A stretch of 64,000 bases of DNA from positions 73,707-137,706 of the forward strand of contig JOFO01000014.1 in the NCBI GenBank assembly GCA_000721275.1, read 5' to 3'. Every line of letters starts with the position of its first letter. The stretch's first letter is position 1. The notes under the pieces were generated by a model. It was not told where the DNA came from. It searched no databases and saw only the letters and a list, made by a program, of their open reading frames with translations. Of the stretch, positions 8,125 through 15,797 are shown one piece after another. Source of the DNA: Microtetraspora glauca. GTDB taxonomy: Bacteria > Actinomycetota > Actinomycetes > Streptomycetales > Streptomycetaceae. The position numbers and the translations under genes were made by a program.

Positions 8125-9288
8125 TCAGGCCGGCGGTTCGGCGCCCACCAGCCACATGGCGAAGAACTGGGCGCCGCCGCCGTACGCGTGCCCGACGGCC
8201 CGGCGGGCGCCGTCCACCTGGTGCTCGCCGGCCTCCCCCCGCACCTGGAGGGCGGCCTCCGCGAAGCGGATCATGCCGGAGGCGCCGATCGGGTTGGTGG
8301 ACAGGACGCCGCCGGACGGGTTGACCGGCAGGTCGCCGTCCAGCTCGGTGACGCCCGCCTCGGTCAGCTTCCACCCCTCGCCCTCGGCGGCGAACCCCAG
8401 GTTCTCCAGCCACATCGGCTCGTACCAGGAGAACGGCACGTACATCTCCACGGCGTCGATCTGCCGGCGCGGGTCGGTGATCCCGGCCTGCCGGTACACG
8501 TCGGCGGCGCAGTCGCGGCCCGCCCGCGGCGAGACGAAGTCCTTGCCGGCGAAGAGGGTCGGCTCGCTGCGCATCGCGCCGCCGTGCACCCAGGCCGCGG
8601 GCCGCGGGGCGCGGGCCGCGCCGGCCCGGTCGGTGAGGACCATCGCGCAGGCGCCGTCGGAGGACGGGCAGGTCTCCGAGTAGCGGATCGGGTCCCACAG
8701 CATCGGGGACGCCTGCACCTTCTCCAGGGTGATGTCGTGCTCGTGGAGGTGCGCGTACGGGTTCTTCAGCGCGTTGCGGCGGTCCTTGTACGCGACGAGG
8801 GAGCCGATCGTGTCGGGGGCGCCGGTGCGCCGCATGTACGCGCGCACGTGCGGGGCGAAGAAGCCGCCGGCGCCGGCGAGCAGCGGCTGCTGGAAAGGGA
8901 CCGGCAGGGACAGGCCCCACATGGCGTTCGACTCGGACTGCTTCTCGAACGCGAGGGTGAGGACGGTCCGGTGGACGCGGGCCGCGACCAGGTTGGCGGC
9001 GACGAGCGCGGTCGAGCCGCCGACCGAACCGGCGGTGTGCACCCGCAGCAGGGGCTTGCCGACGGCGCCGAGGGCGTCGGCGAGGTACAGCTCCGGCATC
9101 ATGACGCCCTCGAAGAAGTCGGGCGCCTTGCCGATGACGACGGCGTCGACGTCCGCCCAGGTCAGCTCGGCGTCGGCGAGGGCGCGCGCGGCGGCCTCGC
9201 GGACCAGTCCGGCGAGGGACACGTCGCGGCGGGCGGCGACGTGCTTGGTCTGGCCGACGCCGACGACGGCCACGGGCTCCTTACCCAC
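8125..9288 (-). CDS. Thiolase-fold lipid-transfer/aldolase-type protein (Ltp family, no nucleophilic Cys)
   Basis: This 387-aa protein has the thiolase fold: VAVVGVGQTKH at the N-terminus, the central block LLRVHTAGSVGGSTALVAAN, and INPIGASGMIRFAEAAL near the end. True thiolases have a reactive cysteine in the central block; here it reads HTAGSVGGS, so acyl transfer through cysteine is not possible. That pattern is typical of the Ltp/SCP-x-like proteins of actinobacteria, some of which (Ltp2 with a DUF35 partner) perform retro-aldol cleavage of steroid side chains. A matching role here is inference. The GTG at 9288 overlaps the upstream gene's stop by 8 nt (GTGGGTAA) and has AAGGAGA as ribosome site, so the pair is translationally coupled. 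Last gene of a four-gene operon. Confidence 0.88.
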   Translation of the reverse strand: MGKEPVAVVGVGQTKHVAARRDVSLAGLVREAAARALADAELTWADVDAVVIGKAPDFFEGVMMPELYLADALGAVGKPLLRVHTAGSVGGSTALVAANLVAARVHRTVLTLAFEKQSESNAMWGLSLPVPFQQPLLAGAGGFFAPHVRAYMRRTGAPDTIGSLVAYKDRRNALKNPYAHLHEHDITLEKVQASPMLWDPIRYSETCPSSDGACAMVLTDRAGAARAPRPAAWVHGGAMRSEPTLFAGKDFVSPRAGRDCAADVYRQAGITDPRRQIDAVEMYVPFSWYEPMWLENLGFAAEGEGWKLTEAGVTELDGDLPVNPSGGVLSTNPIGASGMIRFAEAALQVRGEAGEHQVDGARRAVGHAYGGGAQFFAMWLVGAEPPA

Positions 9289-10342
9289 GGGGGTCTCCTT
9301 CCAGGACGGCCACCAGGTTCTGCTGGAGGCAGGGGCCCGAGGTGGCGTGGGCGAGCGCGCGGTCGGAGTCGCCCCGGTGGATGCGGGCGGCGGCCTCGCC
9401 GAGCCGGACGAGGCCGGCCGCCATCATCGGGTTGGCGGCGAGCGCGCCGCCAGATGGGTTGATCCGGACGTCGGCGCCGAGGCGGAGGGCCCGGGTGAGG
9501 ACGACCTCCTGCGAGGTGAAGGGGGCGTGCAGCTCGGCGGTGTCCACGGGCCGTTCGAACGCGCCGGCACGCTCGGCCGCCAGCCGGGTGGACGGCGAGT
9601 CGGTGAGGTCGCGGACGCCGAGGGAGTGCGCTTCGATCCGGTGGTCCATGCCGCGGATCCAGGCGGGCCGTGCGCACAGCTCGCGGGCGCGGTCGCCGGC
9701 GGCGAGGATCACGGCGGCGGCGCCGTCGCCGACCGGCGGGCAGTCGCCGGTGCGCAGCGGCGCCACGACGTGCTCGCCCTGCGGGCGGGCGCCGGTGACC
9801 TGCGCGTACGGGTTGGCGGAGGCGTCGGCGCGGCTGCGGGCGGCGATGCCCGCGAGCGCCGTCTCGTCGGTGGCGCCCGCGTCGATGAGGGCCTGCGCCT
9901 GGAGCGCGGCGAGGGCGACGGAGTCCGGCCAGAGCGGGGCGAGGTAGTACGGGTCGAGCTGGCGGGTGAGGACGTCGCGGAGGGAGCCGGGCGACGACTT
10001 GCCGTAGGAGTAGACGAGGGCGGTGTCGGCCTCTCCGGTGAGCAGCTTCACCCATGCCTCGTACAGCGCCCAGGCGCCGTCCGTCTCGACGTGGGACTCG
10101 GAGATCGGCGGCCAGGCGCCGACGCCGTCGAGCGTCATGGTGAAGGAGAAGGCGCGCCCGGCGAGGTAGTCGGAGGAGCCGGAGCAGGTGAAGCCGATGT
10201 CGGAGGTCTTCAGGCCGGTCCGGCGCAGGACCTCGTGGAGGACGGGCATGACCATCTCGACCTCGGAGAGGTCGTCGGTGCGGCGCCGGTGGTCGCTCTG
10301 GGCGAAGGCGACCACGGCCACGTCCCGGGCGGGGGCGCTCAC
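9281..10342 (-). CDS. Second thiolase-fold Ltp-type protein (no nucleophilic Cys)
   Basis: This 353-aa thiolase-like protein has DVAVVAFAQSDHRRR at the start and GDGAAAVILAAGDRA and INPSGGALAANPMMAAGLVRLGEAA near the C-terminus. At the position of the thiolase nucleophile it has SHVETDGAWALYEAW, again with no cysteine. It is related to, but clearly distinct from, its downstream neighbour. In actinobacteria two such proteins plus a DUF35 protein often occur together and form a heteromeric complex; a complex here is inferred. The start is the GTG at 10342, which overlaps the upstream DUF35 stop as GTGA, so translation is coupled. In-frame sequence before 10342 overlaps the DUF35 coding region and is unlikely to be used. 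Confidence 0.88.
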   Translation of the reverse strand: MSAPARDVAVVAFAQSDHRRRTDDLSEVEMVMPVLHEVLRRTGLKTSDIGFTCSGSSDYLAGRAFSFTMTLDGVGAWPPISESHVETDGAWALYEAWVKLLTGEADTALVYSYGKSSPGSLRDVLTRQLDPYYLAPLWPDSVALAALQAQALIDAGATDETALAGIAARSRADASANPYAQVTGARPQGEHVVAPLRTGDCPPVGDGAAAVILAAGDRARELCARPAWIRGMDHRIEAHSLGVRDLTDSPSTRLAAERAGAFERPVDTAELHAPFTSQEVVLTRALRLGADVRINPSGGALAANPMMAAGLVRLGEAAARIHRGDSDRALAHATSGPCLQQNLVAVLEGDPRG

Positions 10343-11310
10343 AGCAGCTCCTTGTACGTGTCGTAGTCCGCGTCCGGTTCGCCGGTGGGGCGGTAGTGGT
10401 CGGGGTAGCGGCCGTCCTCGCTCCACACCGGCTCGACGCGCAGGCCCATGCGCACCTGGTCGTACGGGATGCCGCCGATGCGCCCGTGGAGGGCGAGGCC
10501 CGCGCCGTCGAGGGCGATGTGGGCGTAGACGTACGGCACTTCGATGTCGAGGTTCTTCGCCTTGATGTTGACGATGCAGAAGGTGGTGACCGTGCCGCGC
10601 GGGCCGACCTCGACCTGGTCGGTGGTGGCGACGCCGCAGGTGGGGCAGGCGCCGCGGGGCGGGACGTACACCTTGGCGCAGGAGGGGCAGCGCTCGCCGA
10701 CGGTGCGGCGCTCGGAGAGGGCGTGCAGGTAGCGGGTCTGGGCGCGGCCGGGACTGTAGGTGTAGTCGAGCCGGGTGGGGGTGACGATGCCGGTGACGGG
10801 GTCGTCGAACGCGCCGGTGTGCGGGACGGGTTGCCCGGGGGCGGGGAGTTCGGCCTCGTCGTCGTACGGCTCGAAGCAGGCGATGTCGGTGATGGCGCCG
10901 GTGCGGGCGGCGGCCCAGCGGATCCGGACCCGCATGCCGGTGCGGACGGCGTCCGGGCCGGGGGCGTCGAGGGCGTGCAGGAGGGCGGTGTCGGCGCCGT
11001 CGAGGCGGACCAGGACCCAGGCGAAGGGGCCGGGGAGCGGCTGGTTCGGACGGGGGGCGGGATTCCAGGCCCAGGTGGTGACGGTGCCGGTGGGCGCCAC
11101 CTCCACGAGGTCGCGGAGGTCGGCGGCGGTCTCGGGGTCGTACTCCACGGGCGGGACGAGGACCCGGCCGCCCTCGGTGCGGACGCCGAGGACGGTGCGC
11201 TCGCGCAGTCCGGTGAGGAAGGCGGACTGGACGGGGCCGAGGGACCGGGTGAAGGGGAACTCGACGACGAGCGGGGCGCGGAGGATGTCGGGGGGCGGGG
11301 TGAGGGTCAT
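10339..11310 (-). CDS. Tandem OB-fold DUF35 protein with one zinc ribbon (acyl-CoA partner of Ltp enzymes)
   Basis: The product has 323 aa and two DUF35-like halves. The first half (about residues 15-140) has OB-fold blocks such as VPPVEYDPE and GTVTTWAWNPAP but lacks the zinc-binding cysteines. The second half (about 180-323) has a rubredoxin-like zinc ribbon (CPSCAKVYVPPRGACPTC) followed by an OB fold (GTVTTFCIVNI, VPYVYAHIAL). DUF35 proteins bind CoA thioesters and stabilise or present substrate to thiolase-fold partners, which are encoded next door. I chose the ATG at 11310 because AGGAAGG precedes it by 4 nt; the 30 in-frame codons upstream are proline-rich leader-like sequence. It lies 86 nt after the crotonase stop on the same strand. 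Confidence 0.85.
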   Translation of the reverse strand: MTLTPPPDILRAPLVVEFPFTRSLGPVQSAFLTGLRERTVLGVRTEGGRVLVPPVEYDPETAADLRDLVEVAPTGTVTTWAWNPAPRPNQPLPGPFAWVLVRLDGADTALLHALDAPGPDAVRTGMRVRIRWAAARTGAITDIACFEPYDDEAELPAPGQPVPHTGAFDDPVTGIVTPTRLDYTYSPGRAQTRYLHALSERRTVGERCPSCAKVYVPPRGACPTCGVATTDQVEVGPRGTVTTFCIVNIKAKNLDIEVPYVYAHIALDGAGLALHGRIGGIPYDQVRMGLRVEPVWSEDGRYPDHYRPTGEPDADYDTYKELL

Positions 11311-11396
11311 GGGCCTTCCTCGGAGGAGAGGGGGGAGACGGAGATCGGGGGGGACTCCGGGGCGCGGGTGGGGCGGAGGTCGCGTCTCCGGGGACG

Positions 11397-12197
11397 TCAC
11401 TCGCGCCGGTACACCGGGCGCCGCTTCTCCGCGAAGGCGCGGGCGCCCTCCTTCGCGTCCGCCGTGTCGAAGACCGGCCAGCCGCGCTCGAGTTCGGCGG
11501 CGAGCCCTTCGGTCTCGGTCAGTTCGGCCGTCTCGTACACGGACGCCTTCACCGCCTCGACGGCCAGCGGCCCGCAGGCGTTGATCCGTTCGGCGAGGTC
11601 GAGGGCGGTGTCGAGGGCGGTGCCGTCGGGGACGACCCGGCCGATCAGCCCGATCCGGGCGGCCTCCTCCGCGGTGTAGGGGCGCCCGGTGAGGAGCATT
11701 TCGAGGGCGTGGGTGCGGGGGATCTGGCGCGGCAGCCGGACCGTGGAGCCGCCGATCGGGAAGAGGCCGCGCCGGACCTCGAAGAGGCCGAAGGTGGCGG
11801 AGGTTCCGGCGACCCGGATGTCGGTGCCCTGGAGGATCTCGGTGCCGCCGGCCACGCAGGGTCCCTCGACGGCGGCGATGACCGGTTTGCGCGGGCGGTG
11901 GTGGCGGAGCATCGCCTTCCAGTGCAGGTCGGGGTCGGCCTTGAGCCGGTCGCGGTACGCGTCGCCCGCCATGCCCTTGCCGGCGAGCGCCTTGAGGTCC
12001 ATGCCGGCGCAGAAGGCGCCGCCCGCTCCGGTGAGGACGATCGAGCGGACGGAGTCGTCGGCGTCGGCTTCGGTCCAGCCGTCGTGGAGGCCGACGAGCA
12101 TGGGCAGCGAGAGGGCGTTCTTCGCCTCGGGGCGGTTCAGGGTGAGGACGAGCGTGGCGCCTTCGCGCCGCACGGTGAGGTGTTCGGTGCCGGCCAT
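11397..12197 (-). CDS. Enoyl-CoA hydratase/isomerase (crotonase) family protein
   Basis: This 266-aa crotonase has the oxyanion-hole blocks ALSLPMLVGL and GAGGAFCAGMDLKAL, then GPCVAGGTEILQGTDIRVA and FGLFEVRRGLFPIGG. Both acidic positions that catalyse water addition in canonical hydratases are glutamate here (in GGTEIL and FEVRRG), so hydratase activity is plausible. The substrate is probably a 2-enoyl-CoA of the pathway run by the operon. I chose the ATG at 12197 because GGGAG lies 6 nt before it; an in-frame ATG two codons upstream directly abuts that site and is less likely. First gene of the operon 12197-8125, facing the acyl-CoA synthetase across a region with a palindromic operator. 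Confidence 0.9.
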   Translation of the reverse strand: MAGTEHLTVRREGATLVLTLNRPEAKNALSLPMLVGLHDGWTEADADDSVRSIVLTGAGGAFCAGMDLKALAGKGMAGDAYRDRLKADPDLHWKAMLRHHRPRKPVIAAVEGPCVAGGTEILQGTDIRVAGTSATFGLFEVRRGLFPIGGSTVRLPRQIPRTHALEMLLTGRPYTAEEAARIGLIGRVVPDGTALDTALDLAERINACGPLAVEAVKASVYETAELTETEGLAAELERGWPVFDTADAKEGARAFAEKRRPVYRRE

Positions 12198-12260
12198 GGG
12201 CATCTCCCGTCTCCAGTTCTGGAACAGGTTGCAGGAGCGGCGTGGGCAGTTCAATAGTTT

Positions 12261-12277
12261 TCTGACACTCAGTCAGA
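12261..12277. promoter_or_regulatory. 17-bp palindromic operator in the divergent crotonase/FadD promoter (copy 1 of 2)
   Basis: TCTGACACTCAGTCAGA has 6-bp perfect outer arms (TCTGAC/GTCAGA) and is preceded by TTT. An equivalent element with the same flanks and the same spacing lies at 38275-38291 before another acyl-CoA gene pair. It sits 64 bp before the crotonase start and 86 bp before the synthetase start, so one bound regulator could control both directions. The layout suits a TetR-family repressor; none is encoded nearby. Confidence 0.65.
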
Positions 12278-12362
12278 TTCTTTGACGCGCCCTCTTCCCA
12301 CCTGTGCCCGGCGGTGCTCTGATGACCGCCCGAGTCCGAACGAGCCGGGATCAGGAGGAATG

Positions 12363-13994
12363 GTGGAGTACAACCTTGCCGACCTGTTCGAATCGGTCGT
12401 GGACGTGGTGCCGGAGCGCGAGGCGCTGGTCTACGTCGACCACCCGGGGACGGGCGCCGAGCGCCGGCTCACCTACGCGGAACTCGACGAGGCCGCCAAC
12501 CGGCTGGCCCACCACCTGCTCGACGCGGGCGTGCGCCCCGGCGAACACCTGGGCCTCCACCTGTACAACGGCGTCGAGTACCTCCAGACCGTACTGGCCT
12601 GCCTGAAGGCCCGGTTCGTGCCGGTGAACGTCAACTACCGGTACGTCGAGGAGGAGTTGGTCTACCTCTACCGGGACGCCGACCTCGCCGCCCTGGTGTA
12701 CGACGCCGAGTTCACGGACCGCGTGGCCGCGGCCCTGCCGCGGTGCGAGAAGCTGCGGCACCTCGTCCGGGTCGGGACGCCGCCCGAGGGCGCCGCCGCG
12801 CTCGGCTCCGCACCCCTGGAGGAGGCGGAGGCGGCCGCGGATCCCGGGCGTGGCTTCGCCCCCCGGTCCGGCGACGATCTCTTCATCATCTACACCGGCG
12901 GCACCACCGGGATGCCGAAGGGCGTCCTGTGGCGCCAGGAAGACCTGTTCTTCGCCGGCCTGTTCGGCGGCGACCCCTCCGGCGAGCCGGTCAAGCGGCC
13001 CGAGGAGCTGGCAGAGCGGGTCGCCGCCGGCGGCGCCGGCCTCACCTTCTTCCCCGCGCCGCCGCTCATGCACGGCACCTCCACCCTCACCACCTTCATC
13101 GCCTTCCACTATGGGCAGCGGGTGGTCCTGCACCGCAAGTACGTGCCCGAGGAGGTGCTGCGGACCCTGGAGAAGGAGAAGGTCTCCAGCATCTCGCTGG
13201 TCGGCGACGCGATGCTGCGCCCGCTGATCGACGCGCTCGCCGGGCCGATGCGCGGCACCGACCTGTCGGCGCTGTTCAGTCTCTCCTCCTCCGGCGCGAT
13301 CATGTCGGAGACCGTACGGGCGCAGCTGCGCGCGCTGATGCCGCACGTGCTGCTGCTCAACAACTTCGGTTCCACCGAGTCGGGTTCGAACGGCCGGGCG
13401 ACCGACGACTCCGGCCCCGAGAGGGGCTTCCGGCTGCACGTCAACGAGCGGACCCAGGTCGTCGACCCGGTGACGCGCGCGCCGGTCGCCGTCGGCGAGA
13501 TCGGGCGGCTCGCCCAGCGCGGCCACGTGCCGCTCGGCTACTACAACGACCCGGCGAAGACGGCCGAGACCTTCTTCGAGCGGGACGGCGTGCGGTGGGT
13601 GCTCCTCGGCGACATGGCGACGGTCGACGCGGACGGCGTCGTGACCGTCCTCGGCCGCGGCTCCCAGTGCATCAACACCGGCGGCGAGAAGGTCTACCCG
13701 GAGGAGGTCGAGCAGGCCCTCAAGTCGCACCCCGACGTGTACGACGCACTGGTCGCGGGTGTCCCCGACCCGACGTGGGGCAGCCACGTGGCCGCCGTCG
13801 TCCAGCAGCGCGAGGGGACGACGCCGCTGGACCTGGCCGCCGTCCAGGCGCACTGCCGCCGCCACCTGGCCGGCTACAAGGTCCCCCGCCAGCTCGTCCT
13901 CACCCCCCGCATCCAGCGCTCCCCGAGCGGCAAGGCGGACTACCGCTGGGCGAAGGCGGTCGCGACGGAGGCGGACGCCCAGGAACGGGCCTAG
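12363..13994 (+). CDS. Acyl-CoA synthetase, FadD19-like
   Basis: This 543-aa adenylate-forming ligase activates a carboxylic acid to its CoA thioester via acyl-AMP. It has the phosphate-binding motif YTGGTTGMPKGVLW, the FGSTESGSNG block, the hinge and GRGSQCINTGGEKVYPEEVE, and the C-terminal catalytic lysine in RSPSGKADYRWAK. The sequence style (NLADLFESVVDVVPERE, VNVNYRYVEEELVYLY) closely resembles mycobacterial and rhodococcal FadD19, which activates steroid side chains; that substrate is an inference. AGGAGG at 12353-12358 sits 1 nt before an ATG (12360) and 4 nt before the GTG at 12363; I chose the GTG because family members start at this point. It is divergent from the crotonase-Ltp operon and ends in CTAG, where its stop overlaps the stop of the convergent hydrolase. 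Confidence 0.9.
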   Translation: MEYNLADLFESVVDVVPEREALVYVDHPGTGAERRLTYAELDEAANRLAHHLLDAGVRPGEHLGLHLYNGVEYLQTVLACLKARFVPVNVNYRYVEEELVYLYRDADLAALVYDAEFTDRVAAALPRCEKLRHLVRVGTPPEGAAALGSAPLEEAEAAADPGRGFAPRSGDDLFIIYTGGTTGMPKGVLWRQEDLFFAGLFGGDPSGEPVKRPEELAERVAAGGAGLTFFPAPPLMHGTSTLTTFIAFHYGQRVVLHRKYVPEEVLRTLEKEKVSSISLVGDAMLRPLIDALAGPMRGTDLSALFSLSSSGAIMSETVRAQLRALMPHVLLLNNFGSTESGSNGRATDDSGPERGFRLHVNERTQVVDPVTRAPVAVGEIGRLAQRGHVPLGYYNDPAKTAETFFERDGVRWVLLGDMATVDADGVVTVLGRGSQCINTGGEKVYPEEVEQALKSHPDVYDALVAGVPDPTWGSHVAAVVQQREGTTPLDLAAVQAHCRRHLAGYKVPRQLVLTPRIQRSPSGKADYRWAKAVATEADAQERA

Positions 13995-14863
13995 CGATCC
14001 CGGCGGGACGTGCCGGGGGTGTCGAGGAAGGCGGTGACCGTGCGGACGAAGGCGTCCGGGTCGTCGATCCACGGGTAGTGCCCGGCGCCGGGCTGGACGA
14101 CCGGTTCGGCGGCCGGGAGCAGAGCCGCCGTCGCGGCCGCCGCCGCGGGCGTGGGCCCCGCGTCCCGCTCGCCCGCCAGCACCAGCACCGGCGCGGTCAG
14201 CGCGGTGAGGGCGCGGCGGGTCACTTCCGGGTCGTAGGCGCCGTCGCCGTGGTAGGCGACGGCGGCCTCCCAGTGGGTCTGCCGGGCGCCTCCGGCCGCG
14301 TGGGCGCGGGCGGCGGCGTCCCAGCGGCCGTACGAGAACGGTGCGGCGGCCTCGTACACGCGCGGCAGCGGTGTGCCGGGCCCGATCGCCTCGAGCGCGG
14401 CCCGGGCCTCGGGGTACCAGTCCTGGCCGGCGAAGGCCGCCACCGCCCGGTCCCACTCCTCGTCCGTGGCCGACAGGCCGAGGGCGCGGGTGACGGAGGC
14501 GACGAGGACGAGGGACCGGATCCGCGCGGGGTGCGCGGCGGCGTAGAGGAGGGCGAGGTTGCCGGCCGCCGAGTGGCCGAGGAGGTCCACGCGTTCCAGG
14601 CCGAGGTGGGCGCGGAGGGCCTCGACGTCGGCGACCTGCCGGTCGCAGCGGTAGCTCCCGGGGTCGGCGGGGACGGCGCTCGCGCCCGTGCCGCGGGCGT
14701 CGAGCAGGACCAGACGGCGGTGGGCGGAGAGCCCGCCGAGGTCCCCGAGGTAGACCGCGTCCCGCATCGGACCGCCCGCCAGGCACACCAGCGGCTCCCC
14801 CTGCCCGAGCACCCGGTAGTGGAGCGCGGTCCCGTCATACGTCGTGAACGTCGGCATGGCCAT
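13991..14863 (-). CDS. Alpha/beta hydrolase (proline iminopeptidase-like)
   Basis: This cytoplasmic hydrolase of about 290 aa has the nucleophile elbow LLGHSAAGNLAL (Ser), an early oxyanion-type loop CLAGGPMRDAVYLGDL similar to the HGGPG loop of proline iminopeptidases, a late Asp in LVLAGERDAGPTP and the catalytic His in QPGAGHYPWIDDP. The cap region is alanine-rich and helical (residues 120-210). The substrate is unknown. Three in-frame ATGs occur at 14869, 14863 and 14857 with no clear ribosome site; I use the middle one. The stop codon overlaps the FadD stop within CTAG at 13991-13994. The divergent neighbour begins at 14982. Confidence 0.85.
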   Translation of the reverse strand: MAMPTFTTYDGTALHYRVLGQGEPLVCLAGGPMRDAVYLGDLGGLSAHRRLVLLDARGTGASAVPADPGSYRCDRQVADVEALRAHLGLERVDLLGHSAAGNLALLYAAAHPARIRSLVLVASVTRALGLSATDEEWDRAVAAFAGQDWYPEARAALEAIGPGTPLPRVYEAAAPFSYGRWDAAARAHAAGGARQTHWEAAVAYHGDGAYDPEVTRRALTALTAPVLVLAGERDAGPTPAAAAATAALLPAAEPVVQPGAGHYPWIDDPDAFVRTVTAFLDTPGTSRRDR

Positions 14864-14981
14864 GATCATCCCGGCTGCCGCGGGCGCCCCGCAAACGGAT
14901 TCGGGCGCCCCCGGAGCCCCGGCCGGGGCGCGGTACGGTGGGCAGATCGTCCCTCCCGAACCGTGAAGGAACCGTTCCCCC

Positions 14982-15797
14982 GTGCCCGAAACCCGGGATG
15001 CCGCGCTGCGCGGTGACTGCGCGCAGTGCTTCGGTCTGTGCTGCGTGGCCCTGCCGTTCGCCAAGTCCGCCGACTTCGCCGTGAACAAGGCGACCGGCGA
15101 CCCCTGCCGCAATCTCCAGGACGACTTCCGGTGCGGGATCCACGCACGGCTGCGGCCGGGCGGATTCCAGGGCTGCACGGTCTACGACTGCTTCGGGGCC
15201 GGGCAGCGGGTGTCGCAGGCGACCTTCGGCGGGGTGTCGTGGCGGGAGGCTCCGGAGACCGCCCGGCAGATGTACGACGTCTTCCCGGTGGTACGCCAGC
15301 TCCACGAACTGCTGCGCTACCTGACCGAGGCGCTGCGGCGGCCCGCCGCCCGGTCCCTGCACGGCGACGTGCGGGCGGCGCTGGCGCGGGTCGAGGCGCT
15401 GGCCGGCGCGCCGGCCGCCGAGCTGGAGAAGCTGGACGTCGGGCCCGTGCGCGCCGAGGTCAACCCGCTGCTGCTGCGGACCAGCGAGCTGGTCCGGGCC
15501 ACGGCCGGCGGCACCCCGCGCAGCCGGCGGGGTGCGGACCTCATCGGGAAGCGGCTGCGCGGGGCGAAGCTGCGGGGCGCCGACCTGCGCGGCGCCCTGC
15601 TGATCGCCGCCGACCTGAGCGGCGCGGACCTCACCCTCGCGGACCTGATCGGCGCCGACCTGCGCGACGCGGACCTCTCCGGCGCCACCCTCACCGACGC
15701 GCTGTTCCTCACCCAGCCGCAGCTGAACGCGGCGCGCGGCGACGCCCGGACCGTCCTCCCGGAGGGCTTCGAGCGCCCCGCGCACTGGGCCGCCTAG
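14982..15797 (+). CDS. YkgJ-type cysteine-cluster protein fused to pentapeptide repeats
   Basis: The product has 271 aa in two parts. Residues 10-72 form a cysteine cluster: C13-x2-C16-x3-C20-C21, then C42, C51, C65 and C70, the CxxCxxxCC...C...C pattern of the YkgJ/UPF0153 family, thought to bind Zn or an Fe-S cluster. Residues about 185-250 are pentapeptide repeats of the A(D/N)LxG type (GAKLRGADLRGALLIAADLSGADL), which form a right-handed square helix. A helical linker joins the parts. The function is unknown; pentapeptide proteins are sometimes protein-binding scaffolds or DNA mimics. The start is a GTG with AAGGA 11 nt upstream and a possible -10 (TACGGT) near 14933. The stop overlaps that of the convergent SARP regulator in CTAG. 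Confidence 0.85.
   Translation: MPETRDAALRGDCAQCFGLCCVALPFAKSADFAVNKATGDPCRNLQDDFRCGIHARLRPGGFQGCTVYDCFGAGQRVSQATFGGVSWREAPETARQMYDVFPVVRQLHELLRYLTEALRRPAARSLHGDVRAALARVEALAGAPAAELEKLDVGPVRAEVNPLLLRTSELVRATAGGTPRSRRGADLIGKRLRGAKLRGADLRGALLIAADLSGADLTLADLIGADLRDADLSGATLTDALFLTQPQLNAARGDARTVLPEGFERPAHWAA

Noticed and set aside
5849..8920. A 1023-codon minus-strand frame across the GH89 gene, and a 1181-codon plus-strand frame (5917-9462) in another phase
   Set aside because: Both cut across the GH89 gene and the thiolase-like gene, have arginine/proline-rich nonsense products and no ribosome site.
12261..12277. KstR or KstR2 site for the FadD19/Ltp locus
   Set aside because: The palindrome does not fit TNNAACNNGTTNNA or the AAGCAAG/CTTGCTT type; another regulator is needed.
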